From: Fragum whitleyi
Lineage: Eukaryota > Mollusca > Bivalvia > Cardiida > Cardiidae
Assembly: GCA_948146395.1 (NCBI GenBank)
Contig: OX411544.1
Span: 36,538,457 to 36,602,456 of the forward strand
Reading direction: 5' to 3'
DNA: 64,000 nt
Below the pieces are notes generated by a model. It did not search any database. It saw only the letters and a program-made list of their open reading frames with translations, and had not been told where the DNA came from. Made by a program: the position numbers and the translations under genes. Positions 20,761-34,019 of the stretch are shown piece by piece (position 1 is the stretch's first letter; every line of letters begins with the position of its first letter).

Positions 20761-21428
20761 CAGTTAAAAACATCGCTAAATTGACATTCATTTCAATCAA
20801 AACAATTTAGGTTTAAAACTATTTATTTTACAACGATCGGGAAACAAGTTCTTACAACTTAGATTAATCCCTGTCAATTCTGCCTCCGTGAAAATTCACC
20901 AGTACTCGCACCGAATGTGTGGGCTAATGAAAGAACCAAGATCGATAGCCGCTCCCGGGAATCGAACTCAGGATCTTTGGGTCAAGAGGCCTACGCTCTT
21001 CCTCTAGACCACGGACACCACATAACCAAAACATTTCTAAATGGCTCACTCAGCGCTCAAAACATTCATTCCTAACAATCACTCAAATTGATCAAAAACG
21101 CCCCAAAAGCTTTTGAAAAAAAAAAATCGAAATCGTCCAAGACGATCAGCATTTAATACAAATCGAGTAAAAATTATTCTACTATTAAAATTGGCTGGTG
21201 TGGATTTTAAAGTGCCTTGACTGGTCTATGAAAACACACAGACAGAAAACTACGCATACTTTAGTAAAGGGAGATAATAAATATAGCTTATTTTCTTGAA
21301 CAAAATTTGCGATATTGGATTACATCCCTTGAATTTCACCCAAATTCGCTCCGCACACTCATTAAACTTCATTCTAAAATAATTCCATAATCATTCATCT
21401 TGTCAATTTCATGATGTTCTTAACTGTA
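20761..21428. mobile_element. M1 MITE interrupted by SINE-B
   Basis: CAGTTAAAAACATCGCTAAA at the left and TGTCAATTTCATGATGTTCT then TAACTG|TA at the right. The central hairpin GGGAGATAATAAATATAGC pairs with GCGATATTGGATTACATCCC. A tRNA-derived insert of about 200 bp (20815-21021) splits the left half. Confidence 0.85.
20815..21021 (-). mobile_element. SINE-B, nested in M1
   Basis: The minus-strand head reads TCCGTGGTCTAGAGGAAGAG (box A) and GAGTTCGATTCCCGGGAGCG (box B). The body contains CTTTCATTAGCCCACACATT and TTCACGGAGGCAGAATTGAC. The M1 sequence is broken at AAAACAATTTA on the left and AAAACATTTCTA on the right, a plausible 11-12 bp target duplication with two changes. Confidence 0.78.
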
Positions 21429-21800
21429 TATACAAATAGCTATGCGAATGAGCTAAGCACATATAGCGACGATATTTGCATACCGGGAAAATGAAGTCAT
21501 CATGGAATTGACTTCTCTTGACAAACGGAGTATGTTACGCGGAAGATTGCAATTAATAAATTTCAAGAATTTTGTCTATTAATTGCAATAAATCGGTTCG
21601 TGTTATAAATAGAATGAATAAAGGTTAATAAAATACCCTTTTTAAACTCGTCATCTAAAACAGATAAAACCTCGAGAGGGAAAAAAGCCTCGTTTTTATC
21701 TGTTTATAGATGACTCGTTTAATACATTTAGTATTGCATGGCCACTCATTCCATAACCTCTATAAAGCCTTCAATTGTTCTTGAAATGAGTGGCTTTCGT
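21429..21800. repeat. Cluster of three hairpins
   Basis: TTGCAATTAATAAATTTC at about 21547 pairs with GTCTATTAATTGCAA ending about 21589. AACTCGTCATCTAAAACAGAT at about 21650 pairs with ATCTGTTTATAGATGACTCG ending about 21718. GGCCACTCATTCC at about 21739 pairs with GAAATGAGTGGCTT ending about 21796. They may be parts of one foldback element. Confidence 0.6.
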
Positions 21801-23364
21801 TGCATTCATCTGTGACACTAATTTTGATATAGTTCTTTATGTATTAAATGGTGCTTGATAATAATTTATTACAAAGGAATCGAGAAATAATGGTACGAGT
21901 ATATTTATATATATACTCACAAGCAATGTAAACGCACCACCTGAATTATTGATTTAATTCAATTATTCAATATAGCAAAACAACAGAGTGAATATTACCA
22001 ATCTTAATAAATTTGTAATGAAACATTTACTATACAATAATGTTAGATTATCATTCTTTATTTCCTCCAAATGAATGAAGATAACATTATGATTACAAGA
22101 ACAGGCAGAGCAACACTATAAGCAAACAGACATGAATCGACATATACATAGTTTAACAACATTTAAATATACAAGGAACTTAGAAATTTCCAAGAGTATA
22201 TACATGTTCTACGGTTCATCGCTACAACCTCGCCAAAAACAGATAGAGTCAAGCCATAGTCGCGATATTCTAGGAAAAACCGAGTTCTCAAAAATTTGGC
22301 TAGCACCCAAGCATAAAGCCTTTCACGAAACGAAATATAGAGGCATCATAAGAGAGCACACAAGAGCGTTTAAAGGACAGAAATGTGGACAAGCATCACG
22401 AAAAGAAATAGATATTTAATTATTTATATTATGGAATATATGGTTTTTAATTGAAGCAAAGTTGACACCAAATACTGTGCAAAAACTTGACAACATTTCC
22501 AAAGATAATATTATGATTATCTTCTAAAATGGGATGCAAGTTCAAATTTATACTGAAAAGTGCTTTTACATACTCCCTACTGCTTAAAGATGCCATGAAG
22601 GCACAGACTGCAGGTTCAAATTGCTAGTATGTATTCCGACAGAATGCATCCCGACATTCGGTCAGACTACACTCAATATCATCCGTACCACAACGTAACA
22701 GGATTTATCAAATACAGCTAGATAGGCAATAAGCTGTGCAACAGAAAAACAAGCGTTTGGATGATGTGGGTTATGACGGGCGTACGTCCATAACGGATGA
22801 TCGGTGAAAGTAGACCGAATTTGCCTACATAGTTCAAAATCTGACGAAGTTGTCCTTTCTGTTGTTTGATTTTTGGTAGCATAACCTCTAGCTCAGTAGA
22901 AAATGCTCGCTATCACTTTGTGGAACGGTTGCCATAGTCTAGACAGCTGATTCGTGCATAGGCTAATGCTCATAAATTTCTAGGGCTTACCCATACCCGC
23001 GGTGATGCCGATGGCTCTAAACATGTCATATGGAGCTCAGATCACTCAAAAACACGAGTACCAAAAGGTTATTTACGATTCTTTGATTTAGATAAAAAAC
23101 ATCACTGTCTGTTCTACGTTAATCTCCTACCGCACGTAAGTTCAGAACACAAAACTGTTTTTTCTTAGCACAAATGTGAATTTTGATACTATATTTTCAT
23201 TCTCTAAGAAACAGTTCTGTTGAATATGTAATTTAAAACTTGTTAACAAAATACAACTAAATGAGCAAGCCAAGAACGACGATAAAAAAGGATTCGGTTG
23301 AAAATTTTATAATTAAGGACAGTTTGTGCAAGTTTTTTGGATGGTGCGTTTTCATTGCGCTTGA
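21801..23364. other. Gene-less stretch with one unassigned short frame
   Basis: A 95-codon frame (22132-22419, +) is mildly basic and has no signal peptide or motif I recognise. It may be chance. No repeat family of this window is evident here. Confidence 0.35.
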
Positions 23365-24214
<850 letters not shown>

Positions 24215-24415
24215 ATTCAAAATGATAATTGGTGGGTGGGGTAAATTGAACAAATTCACCTCATTGACGCAAATGTATGCCCGAAATAATGTTTCAATAC
24301 TTTATTTTAGTCCGCTACCTTTCAAGCACCAAATTGTTACTTTTTTCCAAAAATATAACGGTATTATCTCGACTGAAATTTTGAAAATTCACTGTATTTT
24401 GCGAGTTTTGTGACT
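24215..24415. repeat. Low-copy dispersed repeat, partner of 9890-10050
   Basis: ATAATTGGTGGGTGGGGTAA near the start and GACTGAAATTTTGAAAATTC near the end align with the earlier region. The middle is diverged. Confidence 0.45.
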
Positions 24416-24757
24416 TATTCAATGTAGGATTGATGTCTTTTTTATCTACTTTAACTGTTCTGTTGGTCATTTTCAAATAAGTCTTTTACCATAAAAGTCG
24501 AAATGGATTTATCTCTATGTAAAAGTAATTTTCTATTCGAATGTCCTCTTGTTAATAGGTCGAAAAGAGAGAAACATGCAGTGACCAATTAGAAATTTGT
24601 TGCAGATTTTCTTCTCCAAATATGAAGGTAATTTTAGATACGCTTTTTTAATGTGATCATCAGTATAAAAGCGTTCTTCTATACTCTAAACTTACAAACC
24701 AAGTTGCACGCCCTTTATTAAATGAAATCAACGTATCCACATTCAATTCTTCAAGCC

Positions 24758-24893
24758 CGGCGTTCAAGATAAAAAACGTTCACGAAACGTTTTACAAGTG
24801 ATATCCCGTTTTGTACTGGGCTGTAGACGTGCAATATATATAAGCGGGATATCATTTTAACCTTTAGCGATCGTTCTTATATTGAACGCAGGA
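24758..24893. mobile_element. Foldback MITE with CCTGCGTTCAA-type ends
   Basis: CCCGGCGTTCAAGATAAAAA at the left is mirrored by TTCTTATATTGAACGCAGGA at the right. The inner arms GTGATATCCCG and CGGGATATCATT pair. The CCTGCGTTCA terminus resembles M4, so it may be a distant relative. Confidence 0.65.
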
Positions 24894-24966
24894 CTGAATT
24901 GGCGTTTCTCACAGAATGTCGAATGCGTGATATAGTTCAGATAAAATATAAACAATACAAAATATA

Positions 24967-25238
24967 TTAAAACATAGGGGACCCCTCACACGAAAAGGGA
25001 CCATCCGAGTAGTGCGTAAAGTGGCGACCCCAGTGAGACTGCGCGGTTTGCGCAGACTGACTAGGGTCGCATTTTTTAAAATGTGCTTATTTTCTGAATC
25101 TAGAATGTTCAATCTACCTTCCTGTTAAAGAATTTTTGAATTGCGACCTCTGGTTGACCTATGCTGGACCCAATCTCTTTTTCAAATATTTATCTTACAG
25201 AGTTCCCAGATGGTCCCTAACGCGTGACGGGTCACATA
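24967..25238. mobile_element. M3 MITE, near full length
   Basis: The left end is GGGACCCCTCACACGAAAAG then GGACCATCCGAGTAGTGCG. The right end is TTCCCAGATGGTCCCTAACG then CGTGACGGGTCACATATA, its mirror. A second hairpin lies inside: GCGACCCCAGTGAGACTGCG pairs with CGCAGACTGACTAGGGTCGC (25023-25070). Other copies: 3145, 29995 (part), 45673 and 56746. Confidence 0.83.
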
Positions 25239-25609
25239 TATAAATCAAACAGGGAACAACAAAGTAAAATGTTATTGAAAATATTGACAGCATATGTCTT
25301 AATTTAGAAATGAATAAAACTTTGATAAATGATACATCTATAAATAATGTTTCAACTTCAACACCTGAAAATAAAGCAATTAAGATATAAATATATCAAT
25401 CTTTTCCATAAATTAATCGAATGAGTCACGGTTTTGGTGAAAAAAATCGTACTTTTATTTAGGTAATAATGCATGTCATGGGCAAATTTAGAACTTCTTC
25501 AGTCGACAAACACATACCGGTATTAAAGGGAAGACCATGGCTACGGTTAACGAAGTATAAAGATAATAAACTCTGATGGAATTTGAAACCATTTTGAAAC
25601 CAATTTGAT
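25239..25609. other. Gene-less AT-rich stretch
   Basis: Nothing recognised. Confidence 0.4.
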
Positions 25610-25905
25610 GTCAGCCCGATTAGCTCTGCCGGCAGAGCACAGGATTTCAACAATAATTGAAGGTCGATCGAGTGGGTTCGAGCCCTGGGCTGGAACACTA
25701 ACAAACTAATTAGCTTCCGGATAATAAGTTAAACCGAGGTCCCGTGAGACGGTGCTTTATACCGAGCACATTAAAGAACCATGGCGGATCTCGACAGTAG
25801 TTTCTTCATGTATCCTTGCACTACCTCCGTAACAAACGTCTTCTGGGAGGATAGCTTATATGGACATGTGCTACGATAGCGACGAAAGTTAAACGGAAAT
25901 ACACA
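25610..25905 (+). mobile_element. SINE-A copy, full length
   Basis: The head is GTCAGCCCGATTAGCTCTGC... with box B GGGTTCGAGCC. The body follows with TTAAACCGAGGTCCCGTGAG, CGGTGCTTTATACCGAGCAC, AACCATGGCGGATCTCGAC and the distal GTGCTACGATAGCGACG, ending in ACGGAAATACACAC. An M1 element begins at the very next bases. Confidence 0.87.
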
Positions 25906-26316
25906 CAGTTAACAACATCGTAAATTCGACCAAGGTTGAATGATTTTGGAATGATTTAGAAATGGAATTGAATGAATGTGATGACTGAGTTTGATTGAAA
26001 TTAAAGGGAGGTAATTCAGCATTGCTTATTTTGCTCAGGATGAACAAAACTAGCGATATTTATTACATTCCTTTGATGAAGTATGAGTGAAAGTTCTTTA
26101 AAGAGGTTCTTCTTTTTCAAGAACCAACTAAACGTTTATGATTTCAATTATGTAAGAGAAATTGGGATTTTTGTTCTAGCTTTATCACCTTTTGAATAGA
26201 GTTGTTGATCTTATCTTTTCAGTGATTTTTGAAATGATTCAGTGAGTGTTTGGAATGGAGCTGTTTAGAACGGTTTTAATTGTGAGGAATGTCAAGTTTT
26301 CGAAGTAACTTACTGT
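25906..26316. mobile_element. M1 MITE, full length, abutting SINE-A
   Basis: CAGTTAACAACATCGTAAAT at the left. Central hairpin GGGAGGTAATTCAGCATTGC with GCGATATTTATTACATTCC. Right end TGTCAAGTTTTCGAAGTAAC then TTACTG. Confidence 0.85.
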
Positions 26317-26435
26317 GCCTTGGTAAATAGGAGATGTTGTCTTTTCAAATTACTAAATCATTACTACATACTTCGAGCGCAAAAAAACAAATATTAAGTA
26401 GAAGCTACTTCTTGCAAATGCATACATATTAACTT

Positions 26436-26735
26436 ACTTAGTGTATTGAATGGAAAAAACCTAACGAGGTTGGGAGAATTGTCGAGACTCTGTCGAGACA
26501 ATTATCAATTCCCACAACCGAGTTAGATAATTTTTTTCATACAATACACCTAAAATGCATTATATTTATCTTATTACCTCTGTTTGCCTTGTTTTCGTCG
26601 ATGTTTCTAACAGAAATGCAAGTTTCTAAAAATACCCGCATTATGTCATTGTTCTAAAAATATCCATGTGGTGTCATAAAAAAATATCATATTTGATGTT
26701 ATCACACCGATATTTGAATAGTAATAAGATGAAAA
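26436..26735. mobile_element. M5 MITE, copy 1 (reverse orientation)
   Basis: One hairpin is CCTAACGAGGTTGGGAGAAT with ATTCCCACAACCGAGTTAG, around a TGTCGAGAC pair. A second block has CCGCATTATGTCATTGTTCT, AAAATATCCATGTGGTGTCA and TGATGTTATCACACCGATAT. Both blocks recur in the same order at 61381-61655. Confidence 0.78.
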
Positions 26736-27204
26736 TAAATGCGTGCCAATTATAACAGTTTGTTAAAATATTAATAAAAATGCTGTCGTCCAATAAGAAT
26801 GTTTCCTTTATTCAATTTTTTTCCTAAAACCTCTTCAAAAGCCTATTTCGTGGAAATAGGGAAAATTATCAAGATAAACAATTTAAGAAACACAGCTAGC
26901 GGTCGTTACCCCACACTTTCATTATCGTGGAGTGTTCATATTAACAATGAAAAACCGATTCATAAAACAGGTGATAAATGTTTCATCCAAGACACCCGAA
27001 AAGCTAACGACTTCGGATCTATTCTTTGTAATTTAGGAGGCAACATGTACAAGAGATCGAAATTCAAATGCAAACAGGACACGAGTGCAATTTTGGCCGG
27101 TTGGATGCCAAAACTTTTCATCGCCAATTTGAATAAGTTGAGAAATTTATTTGGTTTAAATGTTATTGTTCATCTTACCATACGGTACGCGAGATCTTGG
27201 ATGT
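26736..27204 (+). other. 138-codon open frame, function unknown
   Basis: The frame 26799-27215 starts MFPLFNFFPK and ends RYARSWMFPF. It has no signal peptide, repeats or recognisable domain, and its 3' end runs into an M1 element. Composition is compatible with a chance frame or a decayed exon. I do not call it a gene. Confidence 0.25.
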
Positions 27205-27578
27205 TTCCATTCTAAATCGCTCAATCAGCGATCTATTTAATACATTAAAACCACTCACCCCAATCACTCAATAAACTCTCCGAAAATATAACCAAACGCT
27301 TCAAAATCGTTCAAATCGATTAATATTTAATTCAAATAGATCATATAATTGCACGTTGTTGCTGGTGTTGATTTAAAAAGTCGAATTTTTCCGTGAAGTC
27401 ACAATTCAGAAAAGAAGTACGTAGAATTTATCAAAGGGAGGTAAATATTATCGCTAATTTCGTACGAAATTATCGATCGAGTATTATCTCCCTTGAATTC
27501 AATCAAAACTCACACATTACAATCATGCAATTTTCATTCTAAAATAATTCCAAGATCATTCAACTTGACAATTTCTCC
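27205..27578. mobile_element. M1 MITE, left terminus lost
   Basis: ATTCTAAATCGCTCAATCAG begins the preserved part. The central hairpin GGGAGGTAAATATTATCGC pairs with TCGATCGAGTATTATCTCCC. The right part (AATTCCAAGATCATTCAACT, then TGACAATTTCTCCAAG) is the expected end. Confidence 0.78.
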
Positions 27579-28230
27579 AAGTTCCCAGCTGAATTATATT
27601 TGTAAGAAGGAAAACTAATATAGAAATTCCAGAACATTTTCCTTACGGCTCGGTCCATTCATTCTCACCCGCAAAGATCTTTAAGGTCTCATGAAGATTT
27701 ATTACGTGCTACGTTTTATTTTTATGACAATTAATCGACCCAGACGTTTAAAGATAAATTTTAATGCGTCGAATGATTTACGCGTTAAAGGAAAACAATA
27801 AACACATTTCATCTTATAGGCCCGGTCCAACTGCCAAAACGGACGCACAAAATAACTCAAACGAAAACAGCAAGAAGGGAAGAAATCCACCCGTTCCCTT
27901 TCACATGATATAAACGGATAATGGCGGCCAAATAGAATATACCGGAGGTGTAAGTTTTGTACAATTAATAAAATCGTGAAATTGAATGATGAATGATTTT
28001 GTAACCATTCGAATCTCAACACCATACATGCAAATTCTGACTGCGTGTATGCACTGTTCAATCCCACTCTGTTTTTATGATTCATTTTAAAAAGATTAAG
28101 TCTACGGTGTGCCATTAATTTCACTCCCTAGAATTTCCCACCTTTGTAAAAACCAAGGTAAATGCAATAGGTGGAATAAATATCTTTGTTTTGGAAATCA
28201 GTTGACAATTTCAAGCACTGAACGTGATCA
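27579..28230. other. Gene-less stretch with a short M1 fragment
   Basis: 27958-28010 (AATTAATAAAATCGTGAAAT, then GATGAATGATTTTGTAACC) is a terminal M1 fragment. A 140-codon minus-strand frame (27702-28124) crosses it and has no recognisable family. Confidence 0.45.
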
Positions 28231-28372
28231 GCCCTGTGTTCAGAGAGACAATACAGTGCAAGCTGTTAGCCACTTTAACCCCGTTTTGCACGCATGTGCG
28301 CGTGCAAAGCGGGGTAAAATTGGCAAACAGATTGCACCGCTTTGCCACCCTGAACGCAGGGCATCATTCCAT
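28231..28372. mobile_element. M4 MITE, copy 2
   Basis: GCCCTGTGTTCAGAGAGACA at the left is mirrored by CACCCTGAACGCAGGGC at the right. The core is TAACCCCGTTTTGCACGCAT with GCGCGTGCAAAGCGGGGTA. This is the clearest copy of the family. Confidence 0.85.
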
Positions 28373-29093
28373 GGTTACACAAGAAAGCTATGTTAATCCC
28401 ACCATTATTCTGAAACCACGTGACATAGACCACCTCAATGCGCGACATAATAAATTAAATCGAAATGCTCTAACTTTCAATATCAATTATGCAAATAGCA
28501 TTGCGTTACGCCGATTAGCCTAGCATTACTCTTTCTTTGCTTAACAACTCTGTAAATGCTTTGTTCCATTATCATTATCTATCAAGCGATAATCAATATC
28601 AACTCTACTTAAAAACTCGTCGAACAAAAGAGAAATAATTATAAGCAACGGAACCGTATAATACAAGTAATACGAAATACGGCAATGACCTTTAAAACGT
28701 AGATGTGTGTGCTCAGATGTAGAAAAGATTCGCGTAAATTTAGGAACATTTGTATGTCCTTGGCCACCGTCTGTAACGACCAGATGAACACTTTCCTATG
28801 CCTTTTGGTTATATCATTTCAAACTATCAATGTTCTAATTCTAAGGACTTATTAGTTCAAAGAAATAAATAGTTCAGCAGTTTTGACCTATAACTTTACT
28901 CTACGTACATGTTTGCTCCAAAAGAACATTGGTATACCGGGTTCAATTGATGTAGATTAAGGTTGTAAGCGATACAACTCCTTGAGTTTTAGTATCCATT
29001 TTTACAAAAGCAAGACAATGAAAAGGTCCAGGGGGTTCATATAAGAGGGGTAATGCCAGTCTTAAATCTTTCTTTCCAATTGAAACCCTATAT
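28373..29093. other. Gene-less AT-rich stretch
   Basis: Nothing recognised. Confidence 0.4.
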
Positions 29094-29147
29094 TGTGGGT
29101 ACTCATTTGAATCGTCTCAATGAGACGTTTCAAATGAGTTCCAACAG
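29094..29147. repeat. GAATCGTCTC hairpin, stand-alone
   Basis: TGTGGGTACTCATTTGAATC... pairs with ...GACGTTTCAAATGAGTTCCA around CGTCTCAATGAGACG. The same palindromic word forms the centre of M2 elements and of the repeats at 5765-5805 and 30327-30379. Confidence 0.75.
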
Positions 29148-29235
29148 CATACGGTTTTAATAAAGAATATTGAAATAATTAAATTCGGAAAAAAACTATC
29201 TGTAGCCCTGCAGGTCTATAGATATTTGATTTGAT

Positions 29236-29512
29236 TTGAATTGTGGTTTTACGTCGCTTTCAACAATCTCTCAGTTATATCGCGACGACTGGAGCACCTA
29301 ACGATGGATTCCTGGTATTTCTCACACCAGTACTACCACCATATCCCTTTCCTAGCCTCCAGTTGCTATTCTTCATAGGTTACGATTTTCTACCCATTAA
29401 TGGAAGACAAATGTCGGAAAGGATAAGTGCCGCGGCCGGGGATCGAACCCGTGCGAATATAGACCCCTGGATTAGAAGTCCGGCACGCTACCAACTGCGC
29501 TATTGCCGCGGC
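29236..29512 (-). mobile_element. SINE-C copy with intact tRNA-like head
   Basis: The minus-strand head (29429-29512) opens GCCGCGGCAATAGCGCAGTT, has box B GGGTTCGATCCCC and closes GGCCGCGGC. The body then runs through CCTATGAAGAATAGCAACTG, GGTGCTCCAGTCGTCGCG and ends TTGAAAGCGACGTAAAACC. Confidence 0.85.
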
Positions 29513-29639
29513 TAGGTCTTTAGAAATACATGGCGGAATAATGGAGTTGACAGAAGGACAGAAGTAGCGAAACTTACATTAATCTTTCACAAGTATATTA
29601 TATTGATTTATGACGCTACACTAATCAATAAATAAGTTT

Positions 29640-29790
29640 TTGAATTATGATTGATTTTGAAATTAATTCAATTTGAAATTAAATGAACGGAATGATTAAA
29701 TTCTGAATGAAAGGAGGTAATACAACATAGCTTTTTCGTTCAAAATGAATAAAATAAGTGATATTTATTTATTACCTCACTTAAGGTTCA
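29640..29790. mobile_element. M1 MITE fragment with central hairpin
   Basis: GATTTTGAAATTAATTCAAT, then GAATGAAAGGAGGTAATACA, and GTGATATTTATTTATTACCT. Termini are not preserved. Confidence 0.6.
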
Positions 29791-29994
29791 TGTAAAGTGT
29801 TTGAGGCCCAATTTTAAAACACTTCATCTGCAAAGAAAAAGGCAAATGTCCAGGTATATTATATATCAAATTGAAGCTATTTATTAGCAAAAGCAATTTA
29901 GCAAAATAATACTGCCATAGATATAGCGGTATAGCGAAACATTATGGAAAAGGGTCATTTTGTAGAGAACAAGCAACTGCATGACGGTGATCAT

Positions 29995-30113
29995 TCCACA
30001 TTTAAGAATCTTTGACATGCGACCACTGGTTGACCTTTACCGGAACAAATCTCTATTTCATAATTTTACTTTTCGAAGTTTCGAAAAATGTCTCTTTTCG
30101 CGTGACGGGTCAC
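29995..30113. mobile_element. M3 MITE, right-arm fragment
   Basis: ACATGCGACCACTGGTTGAC, AATCTCTATTTCATAA and TCTTTTCGCGTGACGGGTCA match the right half of the M3 copies at 24967 and 45673. Confidence 0.7.
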
Positions 30114-30326
30114 AATTATTTTTAAAGATTAATTGCGCCTTTTTTTACCATCTTGAAATTTTGTTGGAAGATTCAGCCGAAGAATGTATCCGTGGATTTG
30201 GCTTTCAAAAACACTACAATTAAAACTTTTCAAATGATTTTAAACCTATACAGAGCTACAGATAGGGAGAGGGTATTTTGGATTACAAAAAACACTATTT
30301 CAACTATACTTGCGCAAATCCTCTAT

Positions 30327-30379
30327 TGTGGGTACTCATTGGAATCATCTCGTCAAGACGATTCAGATGAGTACCCACA
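30327..30379. repeat. GAATCGTCT-type hairpin, stand-alone
   Basis: TGTGGGTACTCATTGGAATC pairs with GATTCAGATGAGTACCCACA around ATCTCGTCAAGAC. Flanking words (AAATCCTCTATTG before, CATGGGGTTTCA after) resemble those at 29080-29160, so the two are copies of one small element. Confidence 0.78.
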
Positions 30380-31210
30380 ACATGGGGTTTCAATGAGAAA
30401 TGGAGATTTCATACGGGCTTGGCCCCTTTTTTTGTACCTCTGCTTCAGATAAAATGAATCATCATTAAGCGTACTTTACGAACCGAAAATATGTGTTTCT
30501 ATTATTACAGCTAAGTGGTCATACCCCCCTAACGCTGCAATTCGCATAATTCATTTATCTGGCCGTAACAAAATATTTTAATGGGAACGCGTTGTAATTA
30601 AATGTTGCCCCACACGCTATTAGACTGAGTTAAATTGTTATAACTCACAAAAAAGAAAACATTAAGTCTGCACATTTTATTATTGACTCATGCAAATGTG
30701 CAAAAACTGTTGAATGGGGTCTACTGTGTGTTTTATGCTTAGGAGTAACTTAGCACCCCTGGTAATTCATCATTTTTGTTTTGTCGTGTTGATATTATTT
30801 TCTTTAAGTTTCGACCTACGCAATAATACGATACTTTATTTCTTAAAGGGCGGAGAAAAGGGTATCCACATAGGTACAATGTAGAACATACATTGCGACA
30901 CTGTCATTGGAGTCTGGTCGCCAGACTCTTCTTTACAGTATTTTATCAAAGGTAATTTTAAAAATCATAACAACTCTTTCAATTAAGTCTCCAGTTTCGT
31001 AAAAGAAAAAAAGTCCATCGCTTGTAAACACTAACTCGGAATAAAGATGCATGTAATAGATTACAACTACAATATTTCCTGAAAATACAAACAAAAACGG
31101 CTAATGCAAGCCTAATGCCATTGATACAATGCTGTATTACGACGATTTGTGGGTCCAATTGAGTGGTCTTTATACATCAAACCTCATTGGTGGGATGTGA
31201 GAGGAAATGA
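30380..31210. other. Gene-less AT-rich stretch
   Basis: A GGAGTCTGGTCGCCAGACTC near-palindrome lies at about 30909-30928. Nothing else recognised. Confidence 0.4.
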
Positions 31211-32600
31211 TAGTCCGTGGGCCAGGGGGGGTCACCGTGGACCCCCCTAAGGGCTCTCCAAGAGTGGTATGGAAATGTTCATAGGACCTCCCTGAGTGAG
31301 AATCAAGATGTTAACAGGTGGAAATTTGGGTCCCGACTGCCATTCCGAGTAGTTTTCTAGATGGCAGCCAAGAATAAATCCAATTTACCTTCGCTCCACT
31401 ATAAAGGGATTTTTTTTATTTTATATATTTTTTAGGAGTCTAAAACATGTACTAGTAAAACCCTTTATAACTTAAAATGATTTTGAAGATCCCAACTTCC
31501 GAATGGGAGATGGTAGCCAGTTCTCGATAAGAATTTTGCTATTTTTTCGATGAATGCAATGAGATAAAAGTGTTCACCATGCACTTAACCATAGATCATA
31601 TTTAAAATTGCTATGATATTGTTGATATGACCTTCCCGAGTTCAAATCAAGTTGTAAACAATCGAAATTTAGAGTCCCATCGGCTTATCTTGATGTTTTC
31701 TAAATGGCAGCTAATAAGCATATTAATTAACCAGGGGGCATTATATAGGTACTATTTGATTTTTAATCATATTTAAAGACCAATACTTGTATATTTTACG
31801 TTCTTGGAACGATATCTATTAGTTTAAGATAATTTGGATATCCAAACATCCTTCATGAGAGATGGCAGCCAGTTTAAGATAGAAATTTCGCTATTTTCTA
31901 TTGTATTCTATATATAATGAAGTATTACCATGTACTCTGCCAAAAACCATCTCTTATTGTGCCATGAAATAGCTAATGTAACATCCCCAAGGTTGAATCG
32001 AGTAGTTTCTAGTCGATATTTTGTGTCCCGACAGCCTTTTTAGGGGTCTAAATGGCAGCCAATGCAAAATCAAGTAAATAAATTGGAACAACTTATATAC
32101 GAGCAACCTTCATTTTTTACCTTTAAGGACTAAAAACATATATATTTGGTGTTCTAGCTACAACCTGATAAAAACTCAAGTCTATATAAAGATCAAACAT
32201 CCTGAATGGTAGATGGCAGCTCAGTTTGAATATGAAATTTGCCAATTTTTGATACAGATCATAAGACAAGAAGAGACGAACCATCATAAAACCCTTTCCG
32301 AGAGTGCAAAGGAATATTTAACCGACCTCACTGAGTAGGAATCAAATCTTTTAGTCGGTAATTTGTGTCCCGACTGCCTTAACGGGCATTCTCTTGATGA
32401 CAACCAAGAAGATGCTTTAATTACATTAGAATCCGTATGCAAAAATTGCTTCACATTTAAACTCATTTTAGGGACCAAATACCTATATTTAGCTTTTAGG
32501 TACTGTTCTTTTAGAAAATATCGAAATTGAAATCCAAAAATACTGAATTTTAAACATGAATTTCATTAATTGGGGAGGGGGGGGGGCTGTCTGAAAAAGA
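31211..32600 (+). repeat. Left arm of the foldback element
   Basis: About four tandem units, each with two half-units sharing the word GGCAGCC. The outermost 170 bp are near identical to the mirrored right end (AACATCTTGATTCTCACTCA, AGGTCCTATGAACATTTCCA). Divergence increases inward. A G-run lies at 32574-32587. Confidence 0.82.
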
Positions 32601-33154
32601 TTTATCAAATTAATTGTTCACAAGACCCTCCGAGATAGAATCCGATGTTAATATTAATATTCGGTATCTTTGGTTTGGTTTCGATATATTTGGATTTTTT
32701 AAAATTTTCTTCTCAGTTATCTAGGGCTTATTTGATGTTCCCGAAATTCTAAAAGCGAGAAGGCAGCCAGATGATAATACGAATATTCCATATTTATTTA
32801 GTTCGATGTAGGAATACTTTCAAATGGCGACAAAAAAATGTCCAACAAATTGAATAAATGTAAAACAATCCGAAACAAATCTGCCAATTTTGCTTATTTC
32901 AATATCTTTAATTTGCATAAAATCTGCTTTATTCATATTCCTTTTGGAGGGCTCAGCAGTGCTAATCCTTACGTAGCTGATACATTTAGAAATTCATATA
33001 TGAATTTATTAAGGATGTTTTACCTAGCATTAATTTATTTAATTTTTAGAAACTTGGCCGCCATTTGACCATATAGACGTTTTCCTAGATCGAATAATTC
33101 CAATTAAAACTTTATTATTGTATGGAAATGTAAATCTGGATTTATTCGTTTTAG

Positions 33155-33157
<3 letters not shown>

Positions 33158-33197
<40 letters not shown>
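33158..33197. repeat. Poly(A) tract
   Basis: About 40 consecutive A after TTTTAGATA. No adjacent SINE or LINE 3' end recognised. Confidence 0.9.
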
Positions 33198-33200
<3 letters not shown>

Positions 33201-34019
33201 GAGTCCTGTTTGAAAAAATAAACGCCTCATTAAAACACTCTTAAAACGAATGACTATGCTTTTTTGTGACGCAGCATTACTATGACGAAAAGGAAACGCC
33301 GGGTAACCTGTAATGATTGTTTTAAGGATAAATTGTACTATTATATTCATTTTTGTATGAAATGCCATCTGTTTATGTGAAAGAATATGTCAGGACATGT
33401 CAGTATCTTGGGTGTCCTCCATGCACAGCTGTGGCAGCCCTGATTCGTCTATGTTTCATATTTTAAGTACCCAAGCGTTTCTTTTTCGTCCTAGTATATA
33501 TGGACAAACGTTTAACATATACTCATATTCATATCATCAAGTATATTCGAGAGTGTCACCAAAAACCACTCTTAAAGACAGTGACTATATAGCATGGACA
33601 ATTATGTGCTATGATTTTCCCATGATCAGGAACATTATTTGAAAACTTCTAACAAATCCATCAATGGTTTGATGAAATCCATACATTGATGTAGAAGGAG
33701 TAACGTATACAAGACAATTGATTATAATGAAGCTTTTTCGTGATTTGGAAATATGTCATCTAACGGAGTTGATATAAAGCACACATAGTCACATGATGAG
33801 GAATATTCTGTGAAAGTTTCATGCAAACCCATCCTTAAATGCAAGGCGAATGTGTTGACAAGAAATTTCACATCAAGCCCCCTTTACAGTTACTCGGTAT
33901 TATATCAGCAATCATCAAGAAAATGAGTTTTGTCATCTTCTGTGAAAGTTTCATGAAAATATGTCTATAAATGAAATTGAAATGTTTTGCGGTCAAAAAG
34001 CATTGTTTACCTGACACCA

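Noticed and set aside
27702..28124. 140-codon minus-strand frame
   Set aside because: Crosses an M1 fragment; composition and lack of any motif suggest chance.
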